Shown in pieces: positions 18,183-27,442 of a stretch of DNA of 64,000 nt; the first letter of the stretch is position 1; each line of letters starts with the position of its first letter. A program made the translations under genes and the position numbers. Source of the stretch: JASJBU01 sp963797085 (lineage in GTDB: Bacteria > Pseudomonadota > Gammaproteobacteria > Chromatiales > Chromatiaceae); assembly GCA_963797085.1 (NCBI GenBank), contig CAWCOA010000014.1:1-64000 (forward strand), written 5' to 3'. A model generated the notes under the pieces. The model was not told the DNA's origin. It made no database searches and saw only the letters and a list, made by a program, of their open reading frames with translations.

Positions 18183-19078
18183 GGATTATCCGTTGGAGTT
18201 TTCTGACGTTTGCTTTTATATGGACTGTTCTCTGCACGCTGAGCAGGCCGAGGCGATTTTGCGCGTCCTTTATAGGGTCGTTCCGGCTCTTGCTGTCGGG
18301 GTTTCCGACGTTTCTTATCTTCCGGCAAGCCCATCGATGCCAGCAGTTTGTTGATCTCATCGTCGCCCAGGTAACGCCAGCGCCCAATGCTCAGGGCGCT
18401 CTCCAGGATGACGCTGCCATAGCGGACACGTTTAAGCCGGTTGACGGTGGCGCCAACCGCCTCCCACATCCGGCGCACCTCCCGTTGGCGCCCTTCCATG
18501 ATCACCACATGGTACCAACGATTGATCCCCTCCCCGCCGGATTCCACGATCTCCTCGAAGCGTGCCGGCCCATCCTCGAGCTGGACACCGTGAGTTAACT
18601 GTTTGAGCTGTTCCTCTTTGATCTGCCCCATCACCCGCACCGCATATTCCCGTTCGACCTGCTGGCTGGGATGCATCAGGCGGTTGGCCAATTCACCATC
18701 GGTGGTCAGCAGGAGTAATCCGGATGAGTTGAGGTCGAGACGCCCCACGGGGATCCAGCGTCCGTGCTCCAGCTTTGGCAGCCGATCGAAGACGGTGCGC
18801 CGGCCTTGCGGGTCCTTGCGGGTCACCAACTCCCCTTCCGGCTTGTTGTAGACCAGTACCTCTCGTAGTGGGGTCTCCAGACGCCGGTTGGCCACCGGAC
18901 GGCCATCCACCTTGATCTTGTCAGAGGGAATCACCCGTTGCCCCAGTCGTGCCAGCTCATTGTTGACCATCACCCGACCGGCGCTGATCCAGCCCTCGAT
19001 CTCGCGGCGTGAGCCCATACCTGCATTCGCCAGCACTTTTTGCAGGCGTTCTCCCGGAGCCGGATTATTCGGTTTCAT
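18146..19078 (-). CDS. rluB: 23S rRNA pseudouridine synthase RluB
   Basis: 310 residues: S4 RNA-binding domain (ERLQKVLANAGMGSRREIEGWI), then the RsuA/RluB catalytic domain with GRLDLNSSGLLLLTTDG holding the catalytic Asp and the REYAVRV and GRQREVRRMW motifs. The Lys/Arg-rich tail of about 60 residues is typical of RluB. The enzyme makes the pseudouridine next to the peptidyl-transferase centre (position 2605 in E. coli numbering). The ATG at 19078 starts 14 bases inside the end of scpB; a longer frame upstream is only scpB read in another frame. Confidence 0.93.
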   Translation of the reverse strand: MKPNNPAPGERLQKVLANAGMGSRREIEGWISAGRVMVNNELARLGQRVIPSDKIKVDGRPVANRRLETPLREVLVYNKPEGELVTRKDPQGRRTVFDRLPKLEHGRWIPVGRLDLNSSGLLLLTTDGELANRLMHPSQQVEREYAVRVMGQIKEEQLKQLTHGVQLEDGPARFEEIVESGGEGINRWYHVVIMEGRQREVRRMWEAVGATVNRLKRVRYGSVILESALSIGRWRYLGDDEINKLLASMGLPEDKKRRKPRQQEPERPYKGRAKSPRPAQRAENSPYKSKRQKTPTDNPWGRKGPGKRGR

Positions 19079-19970
19079 CGGATCGTTTGACCTGTTGATC
19101 AGGAATCTCGAAGGATTCGTTAGTGGTGTCAGTTTCGCCGTCCGAGTCGAAATCGACCAGGTCAGCGGATGCCTTGGCGACATCGGTTTCTTGGTGAGTC
19201 CGGGGCTGATGCATGACACCAGAGTCGGTCTCGCCGTCCGGGTCGGCCTCGATCAGCAGCTCTGCATCGGCTTCGTGATCTGCAGCTAGCTCACTGTCCG
19301 AGACGACCGCATCCAGATCTGCTGCTTCGCTACTGTCTGCTTGCTCCAGTTCCGTCTCCGCCTCGGTCGCCTTTAGATCATCCTGTTCCTCTGGCTGATA
19401 GAGGTCGGGGTCCTTCAGCTCCAGTTCCCGATTGATCGAGTCCAGGTCGCGAATTTCAGCCAGGCTAGGCAGTTCACTCAGGCTCTGCAGATTGAAATAG
19501 TCGAGGAACTCTCTGGTGGTGGCGTAGAGCGCCGGCTTCCCCGGTACGTCCCGGTGTCCAACCACTCTGACCCATTCCCGCTCGGTCAACGTCTTGACGA
19601 TATTGGTGCTGACGCTGACGCCGCGGATATCCTCGATCTCGCCGCGGGTGATCGGCTGCCGGTAGGCGATCAAGGCCAGGGTCTCGAGTAGGGCCCGGGA
19701 GTATTTGGGCGGCCGTTCCGCGAACAGGCGGGATACCCAGGAGGCACACTCAGATCTGACCTGGATGCGAAATCCACTGCCTACCTCGCGGACCTCTATG
19801 CCGCGGCCCTGATAATCGTCGGTCAGCTCGTCCAGCACCTCGCGCAACTGCTGTTTGTCCGGTTCCTGGCCATCGTCATATAGCCCTTGGAGCTGCTCCA
19901 GGCTAAGTGGACGACCGGCCGCCAGCAGGGCAGCCTCGACGATTTGTTTGAGTGGAGTATCGGATGGCAT
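19065..19970 (-). CDS. scpB: Segregation and condensation protein B
   Basis: About 300 residues with the two winged-helix domains of ScpB (LKQIVEAALLAAGRPLSLEQL; RALLETLALIAYRQPITRGEIEDIRGV; VVGHRDVPGKPALYATT). After residue 180 comes an unusually long acidic tail of about 110 residues rich in Glu, Asp and Ser, against a normal ScpB of about 200. ScpB joins ScpA and SMC in chromosome condensation. The ATG at 19970, one base after the scpA stop, is the most economical start; ATG 19994 and TTG 20006 are in frame. Confidence 0.92.
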   Translation of the reverse strand: MPSDTPLKQIVEAALLAAGRPLSLEQLQGLYDDGQEPDKQQLREVLDELTDDYQGRGIEVREVGSGFRIQVRSECASWVSRLFAERPPKYSRALLETLALIAYRQPITRGEIEDIRGVSVSTNIVKTLTEREWVRVVGHRDVPGKPALYATTREFLDYFNLQSLSELPSLAEIRDLDSINRELELKDPDLYQPEEQDDLKATEAETELEQADSSEAADLDAVVSDSELAADHEADAELLIEADPDGETDSGVMHQPRTHQETDVAKASADLVDFDSDGETDTTNESFEIPDQQVKRSDETE

Positions 19971-19971
19971 A

Positions 19972-20790
19972 TCAGGATGAGATGGCTTTGACATGGATAG
20001 GGGCAAAGATGTCTGCCTGGACCAGCTCGAGCAGTGAGCCTTTGATCAGTTCGAGGACTGCCAGAAAGGTCACCACCACCCCCATACGACCCTCGGTGAA
20101 ATCGAACAGGTCGGTGAATGCGGTAAATGTCTCGCTGTTGACCTTTTCCAATACCAGGGACATGCGCTCCCGCACCGACAGCGCCTCTTTCTCGACTCTG
20201 TGGCTGGTGAACATATCGGCTCGGTGCAGTACATCCTGGAAGGCCAGCAGGACCTCCCGTAGGTCCACGTCCGGGTCCTTGGCTTCCACATGTCTGTCCA
20301 CCAGCTCGGCATGGGCCTGGAAGTTATCCCGGGTCATATGATCCAAGCCATCCAGGTCCTCGGCGGCCTGTTTGAAACGCTCGTACTCCTGCAGGCGGCG
20401 GATCAGTTCGGCGCGTGGATCACCCACCTCCTCATCCTCATGCACCGGGCGCGGCAGCAGCATGCGGGATTTGATCTCCGCCAGCATCGCCGCCATCACC
20501 AGATATTCCGCTGCCAGTTCCAGACGCAGGTCGGTCATCATATCGATGTACTGGATATACTGCTCGGTAATCTCCGCGATGGGTATTTCGAGGATATCCA
20601 GATTCTGGCGTTTGATCAGGTAAAGCAGCAGATCCAGCGGGCCTTCGAAGGCATCCAGAAAGACCTCCAAGGCATCCGGCGGAATGTAGAGATCCGTGGG
20701 CGGCGTAGTGAAAGGTTCGCCCTGCACTTTGGCAAAGGGCAACTCCTCCTGCTCCGGATGGTAGTGTGGATGATTCTCTGTCTGTTCCAT
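19972..20790 (-). CDS. scpA: Segregation and condensation protein A
   Basis: 272 residues of the kleisin ScpA: FEGPLDLLLYLIKRQNLDILEIPIAEITEQY near the N-terminus, LAAEYLVMAAMLAEIKSRMLLPRP, and the C-terminal winged helix (FLAVLELIKGSLLELVQADIFAPI). It bridges SMC heads together with ScpB. The length is normal. A 245-base AT-rich spacer with a run of TA repeats (about 20871-20882) separates it from trpS upstream and may hold a promoter for the scpA-scpB-rluB part of the block. Confidence 0.94.
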   Translation of the reverse strand: MEQTENHPHYHPEQEELPFAKVQGEPFTTPPTDLYIPPDALEVFLDAFEGPLDLLLYLIKRQNLDILEIPIAEITEQYIQYIDMMTDLRLELAAEYLVMAAMLAEIKSRMLLPRPVHEDEEVGDPRAELIRRLQEYERFKQAAEDLDGLDHMTRDNFQAHAELVDRHVEAKDPDVDLREVLLAFQDVLHRADMFTSHRVEKEALSVRERMSLVLEKVNSETFTAFTDLFDFTEGRMGVVVTFLAVLELIKGSLLELVQADIFAPIHVKAISS

Positions 20791-21035
20791 CTAGTATGTC
20801 CGCAAATGAAGGCTAATAGTTTGCAAGTTAAGACAATCCGCTAAAAACGCAAAGAACGCCAAATATTTTATATATATATATCAATATATTATGTTTTCTT
20901 TATAAGATTATTTATAGGTATGCAACACCTATCTTTCTGGGTTTGCTTGACTCACAGATTCGCGACGCATTGCGTTTTTTGGGGACCGATGTACTCAACA
21001 AAAAACATTGGCGTTTATTTGCGGACTGAAAACAC

Positions 21036-22256
21036 TCAGGAAAGGTCTAGCGACATGGCCTGGCGGACTTCCCGCATGGTCTCACTCGCCACGGCCCGCG
21101 CCTGCTCAGCGCCTGCTGCGATGATGCGGCGCACCTCATCCGGTCTGGCCTCGAATTCGGCCGCCCGTTCCTGCATGGGTTTGAGTTCCAGCAATACCGC
21201 TTCAATCACCGGGGCCTTGCATTCGAGACAACCGATAGCTGCAGTACGACAGCCATCCTGCACCCAGTTCTTCACCTCATCGTCGGAATAGACCTCGTGA
21301 AACTGCCAGACCGGACAGCGGGCAGGATCGCCCGGGTCGGTGCGCCGCACCCGGTTGGTGTCGGTCGGCATGCGCTTGAGCATGTTTGCTACATTCTCCG
21401 GCGACTCGCGCAGTGAGATCGTATTGCCATAGGATTTGGACATCTTCTGACCGTCCAGGCCCGGCATCTTGGCGGCCTTGGTGAGCAATGGCTGGGGTTC
21501 CACCAGGATCACCCGGCCACTGCCTTCCAGATAGCCCAATAGACGCTCCCGATCAGCGCTGGTGATATTCTGTTGCGCCTCCAGCAGCTCGCGGGCGGCC
21601 AGCAACGCTTCCCCATCCCCCTGCTCCTGATAGGCGCGGCGCATGCGGTCAAAGTTCTTGGCGTTTTTCTTGCCCATCTTCTTCTTGGCCTGCTCCGCCC
21701 GCTCTTCGAAATCGGGCTCACGGCCATAGATATGATTGAAACGCCGCCCTACCTCGCGGGTCAGCTCCACATGGGCCACCTGATCCTCCCCCACTGGCAC
21801 ATGAGCGGCCTTGTAGATCAGGATATCCGCCGATTGCAAAAGGGGATAACCGAGGAATCCATAGGTCGCCAGATCCTTCTCCTTCAGCTTCTCCTGCTGA
21901 TCCTTATAGCTGGGCACCCGCTCCAGCCAGCCCAGCGGGGTGATCATGGAGAGCAGCAGATGCAGCTCCGCATGTTCCGGTACCTGGGATTGGACAAACA
22001 GGGTGGCTTTCTCCGGATCGACCCCTGCCGCCAGCCAGTCGACAACCATCTCCCAGAGACTCGCCGGGATGATACTGGGGTCATCATAATGGGTGGTCAG
22101 GGCATGCCAGTCCGCCACGAAAAAGAAACATTCATGCTCATGTTGCAGTTTCACCCAATTCTTCAACACCCCGTGGTAGTGGCCCAGATGCAGGCGGCCG
22201 GTGGGACGCATTCCGGAAAGCACTCGGGATTGTGCAACAGATGTGTTCAATTTCAA
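21036..22256 (-). CDS. trpS: Tryptophan-tRNA ligase
   Basis: About 405 residues, class I synthetase: the HIGH-type motif in GMRPTGRLHLGHYHG and KMSKS in GLDGQKMSKSYGN. It charges tRNA-Trp. It is the longer bacterial form with an insertion rich in Lys (EQAKKKMGKKNAKNF). No ATG exists before the conserved core; TTG codons at 22256 and 22250 are the candidates. AAGGAG abuts the first and lies six bases before the second, so 22250 may be the true start. The stop codon of the upstream protease gene overlaps the first TTG. Confidence 0.95.
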   Translation of the reverse strand: MKLNTSVAQSRVLSGMRPTGRLHLGHYHGVLKNWVKLQHEHECFFFVADWHALTTHYDDPSIIPASLWEMVVDWLAAGVDPEKATLFVQSQVPEHAELHLLLSMITPLGWLERVPSYKDQQEKLKEKDLATYGFLGYPLLQSADILIYKAAHVPVGEDQVAHVELTREVGRRFNHIYGREPDFEERAEQAKKKMGKKNAKNFDRMRRAYQEQGDGEALLAARELLEAQQNITSADRERLLGYLEGSGRVILVEPQPLLTKAAKMPGLDGQKMSKSYGNTISLRESPENVANMLKRMPTDTNRVRRTDPGDPARCPVWQFHEVYSDDEVKNWVQDGCRTAAIGCLECKAPVIEAVLLELKPMQERAAEFEARPDEVRRIIAAGAEQARAVASETMREVRQAMSLDLS

Positions 22257-22939
22257 CTCCTTGCAGGACTAAGGATCACCGGGACATATTGCAGCACAAT
22301 GTCCGTCGCGGGCAACAGATTGATGGTCAGTTGCACCAGCGGCCAGAGGACATAACCCAGCAGACCGGTGGCCAGCAACAGTATGACGATGATAAGACCA
22401 AAACCTTCGAGCCGCGAATAGACCTGGGCCATCTTCGGCGGCAATAGGGAATTGAGCACCCGCCCCCCATCCAGCGGCAGGATCGGCAGCATGTTCAATG
22501 CCATCAGCACGGCGTTGAACAGCACCCCGGCCACGCCCATCAGAATCAAGGGCACCGCGATCCACTGCAAACCTTCAACCAGGTATACCCCAAGCAGGAT
22601 CGCCAATGCCCAGAGAATCGCCATCAGCAGATTGGCGCCCGGTCCCGCCAGGGCCACCAGTGCAGAGTCACGCCGCGGGTTGCGCAGATTTTGGTAGTTC
22701 ACCGGCACCGGTTTAGCCCAGCCGAACACGAAGCCGCTGGTAAAAAACACCACCAACGGCACCAGCACGGTGCCGATCAGATCGATATGTTTGAAGGGGT
22801 TGAGTGTGACCCGCCCCAGCATCTCCGCAGTGCGATCACCCAGACGCTTGGCCATCCAGCCATGGGCGGCCTCATGCACGGTGATCGCAAACAGTATGGG
22901 CAAAGCCAGAATGGCAATTTTTTGAAACAGAGTAAGCAT
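22253..22939 (-). CDS. Site-2 protease-family (M50) membrane metalloprotease
   Basis: 228 residues with about six hydrophobic segments, the zinc motif HEAAH (His22, Glu23, His26) in the first helix region and NMLPILPLDGG with the third metal ligand. This is the compact type without PDZ domains, found beside trpS and scpA in many bacteria. It cleaves substrates within the membrane; the natural substrate of this group is unknown. It overlaps trpS by four bases and follows yciO by seven. Confidence 0.9.
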   Translation of the reverse strand: MLTLFQKIAILALPILFAITVHEAAHGWMAKRLGDRTAEMLGRVTLNPFKHIDLIGTVLVPLVVFFTSGFVFGWAKPVPVNYQNLRNPRRDSALVALAGPGANLLMAILWALAILLGVYLVEGLQWIAVPLILMGVAGVLFNAVLMALNMLPILPLDGGRVLNSLLPPKMAQVYSRLEGFGLIIVILLLATGLLGYVLWPLVQLTINLLPATDIVLQYVPVILSPARS

Positions 22940-22946
22940 GGAAAAA

Positions 22947-23570
22947 TTAACTCTCGAACATGGAAATATCGCCCTTGCCGACCCTCACCACCTGAGGGGT
23001 ATCGTCGATCAGCACGACGACGGTGGTGGTTTCGAATCCACAATAGCCGCCATCGATGATCAGGTCGACCTCATGGTCCAGGGTCTGCCGCATCTCGTAG
23101 GGGTCCGTCAGAGGCATCTCATCACCCGGCAGGATCAAGGTGCTGCTCATGATCGGTTCACCCAGTTCAGCCAACATGGCGCTGACGATCTCATTGTCCG
23201 GCACCCGGATACCGATGGTCTTGCGTTTGGGATGCTGCAGGCGCCGCGGCACCTGTTTGGTCGCCTTGGCAATGAAGGTGTAGGGCCCTGGAGTCAGGCT
23301 CTTCAACAGGCGATACTCCTGATTATCGATCTTTGCATAGTGTGAAATCTCGCTGAGATCCCGGCAGACCAGGGTAAAATTATGGGAGTCGTCGAGTCTG
23401 CGGAGTCGCCGAATCCGCTCCATCGCCCCCTTGTTGCCCATCTGACAACCCAGGGCATAGCTGGAGTCTGTGGGATAGATCATCAGACCACCCTGCTGGA
23501 TGATCGACACCGCCTGCTTGATCAGGCGCGGCTGAGGATTATCCGGATGGATTTGAAAAAACTGTGCCAT
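22947..23570 (-). CDS. yciO: YciO (Sua5/YrdC-family) protein
   Basis: 207 residues of the YrdC/Sua5 fold: GGLMIYPTDSSYALGCQMGN, KATKQVPRRLQHPKRKTIGIRVPDN, and STLILPGDEMPLTDPYEM. The length and the rnm-yciO neighbourhood match YciO, a paralogue of the threonylcarbamoyl-adenylate synthase TsaC whose own role in tRNA modification is minor or unclear. The Lys and Arg residues that bind nucleotide in the family are present. It lies nine bases after rnm. Confidence 0.9.
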   Translation of the reverse strand: MAQFFQIHPDNPQPRLIKQAVSIIQQGGLMIYPTDSSYALGCQMGNKGAMERIRRLRRLDDSHNFTLVCRDLSEISHYAKIDNQEYRLLKSLTPGPYTFIAKATKQVPRRLQHPKRKTIGIRVPDNEIVSAMLAELGEPIMSSTLILPGDEMPLTDPYEMRQTLDHEVDLIIDGGYCGFETTTVVVLIDDTPQVVRVGKGDISMFES

Positions 23571-23579
23571 AACCAGGTC

Positions 23580-24449
23580 CTAGACAACTCCGTTTGACAA
23601 CGATGAACGCTCCGGCAATGACCAGTCATGCCAGATCGGGCGACAGCCATCAGGCAGTAGCGGCAATCGACCCAAGACCACCCAGGGATGTTCGGGTGAA
23701 TGGAAATCAGAACCGGCTGACGCCAGCAGACCGAACTCTTTGGCATGTTTCGCCATGACAAAATAGTCGTCACGGCTATGGCTGCCGGAAACCACCTCAA
23801 GTGCGTCCCCACCCAGCGCGACAAATACTTTTATCAGATTTCGCAGCTTAGTACGAGTCATACGATAACGGGCGGGATGGGCAATCACAGCCTGTCCACC
23901 GGCCGCCTGAATCCAGCACAGGGCATCTTCCAGAGAGGCCCATTGCCCCGGCACATGGCCGGGTTTTCCATTGACCAGAAAGTGTTTGAAGACCTTGCGT
24001 TCATCCTTCGCAGCACCCACCTGCACCAGATACCGGGCAAAATGGGTGCGGCTGATCAGCCGCCCATTGGAAAATGCCCGGGCCCCCTCGAAGGCGTCGG
24101 GAATACCCGCTTTCTCCAGGCGGGCTCCGATCTCCAGGGCACGGCGATCGCGAAACGCCCGCAAGCCTACCAGACCCAGTTGCAGCTGACTGTTCTCGGT
24201 GTCCACATTCAATCCCAGGACATGGATGGTCTGCTTGTTCCAGGTGACTGAGATCTCCACACCGGGTATCAAGGTAATGCCAACATCGGCAGCCATCCTT
24301 TCCGCCTCTGTGACACCCTCTGTACTGTCATGATCGGTCAACGCGAGAACCTCTACACCTGACCGGGCAGCCAGCATGACAAGATCGGCCGGACTCAGGG
24401 TTCCGTCCGATGCGGTCGAATGATTATGCAGGTCATAAGTACAAAACAT
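23580..24449 (-). CDS. rnm: PHP-domain phosphoesterase / RNase AM
   Basis: 289 residues of the PHP family: metal-binding DLHNHSTASDGT, LALTDHDSTEG, IPGVEIS, VIAHPARY and SAGSDFHSPEHP are all present in order. The E. coli counterpart (YciV/TrpH, now Rnm) hydrolyses 3',5'-bisphosphonucleosides and trims 5' ends of rRNAs and RNA fragments. It heads the long minus-strand block running down to the VanZ-like gene. Upstream, the divergent spacer is short and leads to a decayed plus-strand gene. Confidence 0.92.
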   Translation of the reverse strand: MFCTYDLHNHSTASDGTLSPADLVMLAARSGVEVLALTDHDSTEGVTEAERMAADVGITLIPGVEISVTWNKQTIHVLGLNVDTENSQLQLGLVGLRAFRDRRALEIGARLEKAGIPDAFEGARAFSNGRLISRTHFARYLVQVGAAKDERKVFKHFLVNGKPGHVPGQWASLEDALCWIQAAGGQAVIAHPARYRMTRTKLRNLIKVFVALGGDALEVVSGSHSRDDYFVMAKHAKEFGLLASAGSDFHSPEHPWVVLGRLPLLPDGCRPIWHDWSLPERSSLSNGVV

Positions 24450-24561
24450 GGGGGCGGATTGTACATTAATTAAATAGGCTTTGGCTGATAGTCATTTATT
24501 TCTTTTTTTGAATTGCCAAGCCTGGCAAGACGGCTGGCAAGTCCCCTGTTACAATCGCCCA

Positions 24562-25305
24562 ATGCTAATGAATGCTCCAGATCTGACCGGTCTGAACGAT
24601 ACCTTTACTGAGCTCGCCAGCCGGCTGATCGAGGCGGTTCCGGCCGATCCGGCTCAGCAGGACCAGGCCAACTCGCCAAGCCTGCTAGCGGAGGCCATGC
24701 AAAAGGTCTTCGAACTGCTCAGGATATCCAGGAAACAGACTCCACTGAAGCTGGGAAGCCACTGGCGAACCTGATATTCATACCCTGGGGGATTATGGCT
24801 TCAATCTGCTGGCCGATCTCTCATCCATAGCCGGGAATCACAAGCTGGACGAACTGAGCCTGGAACTCGAAGGCTTGAGCTTGCCCTTGCACTCTGGCTC
24901 GCCCGTCAGGGCGGCACTCTCAGCACCCTGGAACCCATCGTCAATGCGCTCTCCTGTCAGGCCAATTCGGTCAGGGAACCAATTGCCCTGGAACAACTCT
25001 ATGAACTGACCGGTGAAATACAGCATGCCGTGGCGCCGGCCTTGCAACAGGATCTGGAAAAGACCAATCCAGGCCGACCCTGGCGGCTGTTAGTGCTGAA
25101 CCGGGCGATAATAGCCACCCGAAGCCATCGCCCGGAACTGATAGTAAGCGCCTATGACAGCTTGCTGCAGCATCTGCCGGAAGAGGCTCCGGGTTTTTTT
25201 CGTGAAGGCATGCAGCAGATGGTCGCATTGAACTACCCGCAACCCGTGAGGCATGTGGTAGAGAAATACTATAACCTCTGGAGCGTGGAACGAACGCTTC
25301 ACTGA
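24562..25305 (+). pseudogene. Hypothetical protein, two frameshifts
   Basis: One gene of about 250 codons can be read in three pieces: 24562-24770 (MNAPDLTGLNDTFTELASRL...), about 24770-24880 (EPDIHTLGDYGFNLLADLSS) and about 24880-25305 (ELALALWLARQGGTLSTLEP ... VRHVVEKYYNLWSVERTLH). Shifts lie near 24770 and 24880. The last piece, 130 helical residues, is clean. The product is not recognised; it would be a helical cytoplasmic protein. It stands just before yciB on the same strand. Two single-base lesions could be sequence errors. Confidence 0.65.
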
Positions 25306-25329
25306 ATCAATCAACCCTGTTCAAACCAC

Positions 25330-26001
25330 ATGAAATTTCTCGCTGATTTTTTCCCCGTCATCCTGTTTTTTGTCGCCTACAAGCTGTATGGCATCTACGC
25401 GGCGACTGCTGTGGCCATTGCGGCTTCGTTTGTTCAGGTAGGTTACGGCTGGTGGCGTAATCGCCATGTGCAGAACATGCATCTGATCACCCTGGGCATT
25501 CTGGTGGTGTTTGGCGGCCTGACTATCCTGCTGCAGGACCGCACCTTCATCATGTGGAAACCCACGGTGATCAACTGGCTGTTTGGCGGCGTCTTCCTGG
25601 CCAGCCAGTTTATCGGCAAAAAGCCATTGGTGCAGCGCATGATGGGCGGCAGTATCTCAGTGCCTCAAGGAATCTGGTACAAACTCAACAGCGCCTGGGG
25701 AGTATTTTTTATCCTGCTTGGTTTTCTGAATCTCTATGTAGCGAATGATTTCTTCGTGGTCGAGCAATCCCTGCAACAACTGACCGGGCTGCAGCAGATC
25801 GATTTCGATAATTGCAGCAGCCTGTTCCAGGGAAATGAGTTGGAGATGTGTAACACCGCTCATTCTCTGGAGGAAAGTTGGGTCAATTTCAAACTCTTTG
25901 GCATGATGGGCCTGACCATGCTGTTCATCATTCTGCAGGCATTTTTCCTGGCAAGGCATATCCAAGACCCGGAAACGATAACGGAACCGGAGGAGAACTG
26001 A
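25330..26001 (+). CDS. yciB: Inner-membrane protein YciB (septation protein A family)
   Basis: 223 residues with the five-helix core of YciB (FFPVILFFVAYKLYGIYAATAV, IGKKPLVQRMMGG, WYKLNSAWGVFFILLGFLNLYVAN, WVNFKLFGMMGLTMLFIILQ). E. coli YciB has about 179 residues. The excess is an insertion of about 35-40 residues between NLYVANDFF and SWVNFK, carrying two cysteines (DNCSS, EMCNT). YciB affects cell-envelope synthesis and division in enterobacteria. It is followed without a gap by yciI and then a peptidylprolyl isomerase. Confidence 0.92.
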   Translation: MKFLADFFPVILFFVAYKLYGIYAATAVAIAASFVQVGYGWWRNRHVQNMHLITLGILVVFGGLTILLQDRTFIMWKPTVINWLFGGVFLASQFIGKKPLVQRMMGGSISVPQGIWYKLNSAWGVFFILLGFLNLYVANDFFVVEQSLQQLTGLQQIDFDNCSSLFQGNELEMCNTAHSLEESWVNFKLFGMMGLTMLFIILQAFFLARHIQDPETITEPEEN

Positions 26002-26304
26002 GTGTATTACGCAATCATTGCAGAAGATCGCGAGGATAGCCTCGAACAACGACTGAGGGTCCGGCCCGAACACCTGAAAAGACTCGAAGCCCTGCAGAGC
26101 GACGGACGCCTGCTGCTGGCAGGACCGCACCCCGCCATCGATGCGGAGGATCCCGGGCCTAACGGATTCACCGGCAGCCTGGTCGTGGCTGAATTCCCGG
26201 ACCAGCAGTCAGCCCAAGAATGGGCCGATGCAGATCCGTATATCGAGGCAGGGGTCTATGCACGGGTCATCATTAAACCATTCAAAAAAGTTTTTCCGGC
26301 TTAA
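26002..26304 (+). CDS. yciI: YciI-family protein
   Basis: 100 residues of the YciI (ferredoxin-like dimer) family: MYYAIIAEDREDSLEQRL, RLLLAGPHPAID, GSLVVAEFPDQQSAQEWADADPY. The conserved His and Asp of the putative active site (GPHP; ADADPY) are present. Biochemical role unknown. It begins at a GTG immediately after the yciB stop (TGAGTG), so translation is probably coupled. Confidence 0.92.
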   Translation: MYYAIIAEDREDSLEQRLRVRPEHLKRLEALQSDGRLLLAGPHPAIDAEDPGPNGFTGSLVVAEFPDQQSAQEWADADPYIEAGVYARVIIKPFKKVFPA

Positions 26305-26356
26305 TCACCCTTTTTTATACCATCAACTCACTACCACTGAAGATAGAGATACAACT

Positions 26357-27295
26357 ATGAAAAAGCAGATATCACTGGCTGCGCTTTGCGCTTTTGGACT
26401 ACTTCTGGGCTGTTCCCAGGAGGACAGCAAGGCAGAATCAGCCGCAACCGACACGGCGGCTGAAAAGCGTTCAGCCGTTCTGCCTGTCAGTAAAGACGCA
26501 GCCGATGCAAACACCGACATGGATGAGAACACCCTGTTGACCGTCAACGATCAAGCCGTCAGCAAATTGATGTATGGAATCTACTTCCAGGATCGTATGC
26601 GGACCGTGCCGAATGCCCAGAACACGCAAGAGATGCAGATGAGCATCCTCAACGAGCTGGCGAATGTACTGATCGTCGCCCAGGATGCAGAGAAAAACCA
26701 GATCGACCAACGTCCGGAGGTCGCAGCCACCCTGGCCCTGCTACGGGCAAAATTGCTGACCCAGACGGCCCTCCAGGAGTACGCCAGCGCCAACCAACCG
26801 GAGGAGAGTGCGATCCAGGCCATATACGACACTGATTACGCCAACAAATCCACGACTGAATACAAGGCGCGTCACATCCTGGTCAAGGAAGAAGAAGAAG
26901 CTAAATCATTGATCACCCAACTGGATGAGGGTGGTGATTTTGCCGAACTGGCAAAGCAGCACTCCACCGGGCCCACAGGTAAAAACGGCGGTGATCTGGG
27001 CTGGTTTGATGGGGAGCAGATGGTCAAGCCATTCTCTGATGCGGTAAAAGCCATGGAAACAGGTAAGTACACCAAAGCTCCAGTGCAGACCCAATTCGGC
27101 TGGCACGTCATCTTATTGGAGGAGAGCCGTGAAACCCCTCCGCCCTCCCTGGAACAGGTCAAGGCGGAAATCACCAACAAACTGCAGCAGAAAGGCCTGG
27201 CTGACTATATGAAAGGTTTGCGCGAGAAGAGCACCCTGCAATTCAATGAAAAAGCCGGCCTGAAGAAGAAAGAGCCTGAGCAGGGAGACTCCTGA
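26357..27295 (+). CDS. Parvulin-type peptidylprolyl isomerase lipoprotein
   Basis: 312 residues. The ATG at 26357 opens a lipoprotein signal (MKKQISLAALCAFGLLLGC, Cys19 in the lipobox). A Ser/Ala-rich linker, a helical SurA/PrsA-like N-domain and a PpiC rotamase domain follow (KARHILVKEEEEAKSLITQL ... FAELAKQHSTGPTGKNGGDLGWF ... GWHVILLEE). It should be anchored on the periplasmic side of a membrane and help fold exported proteins. A longer frame upstream overlaps yciI and lacks a signal. A strong terminator follows 28 bases later. Confidence 0.92.
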   Translation: MKKQISLAALCAFGLLLGCSQEDSKAESAATDTAAEKRSAVLPVSKDAADANTDMDENTLLTVNDQAVSKLMYGIYFQDRMRTVPNAQNTQEMQMSILNELANVLIVAQDAEKNQIDQRPEVAATLALLRAKLLTQTALQEYASANQPEESAIQAIYDTDYANKSTTEYKARHILVKEEEEAKSLITQLDEGGDFAELAKQHSTGPTGKNGGDLGWFDGEQMVKPFSDAVKAMETGKYTKAPVQTQFGWHVILLEESRETPPPSLEQVKAEITNKLQQKGLADYMKGLREKSTLQFNEKAGLKKKEPEQGDS

Positions 27296-27323
27296 TAGGA
27301 TTCTTGCCAGTTTAGCGGATGTC

Positions 27324-27355
27324 AAAACCGGCGGCAGAAAACCGCCGGTTTTTTT
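27324..27355 (+). terminator. Rho-independent terminator after the isomerase gene
   Basis: AAAACCGGCGG and its complement CCGCCGGTTTT form a GC-rich stem of about eleven base pairs with a short loop and end in seven T residues. It closes the yciB-yciI-isomerase operon. Confidence 0.9.
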
Positions 27356-27442
27356 ATCGGTGCCTGGCAACAGAAGGTGGGATTTTCCAGGCCGGGTTGC
27401 GCGCGCTCAGCATCTCACCTGCAACCAGCAGACCCGCTACCG

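Noticed and set aside
21573..22355. 260-codon plus-strand open frame opposite trpS and the M50 gene
   Set aside because: Antisense to two conserved genes with no domain or ribosome site; an artefact of codon composition. The same holds for long frames opposite the ABC ATPase (7880-8476) and the DUF349 gene (28270-28905).
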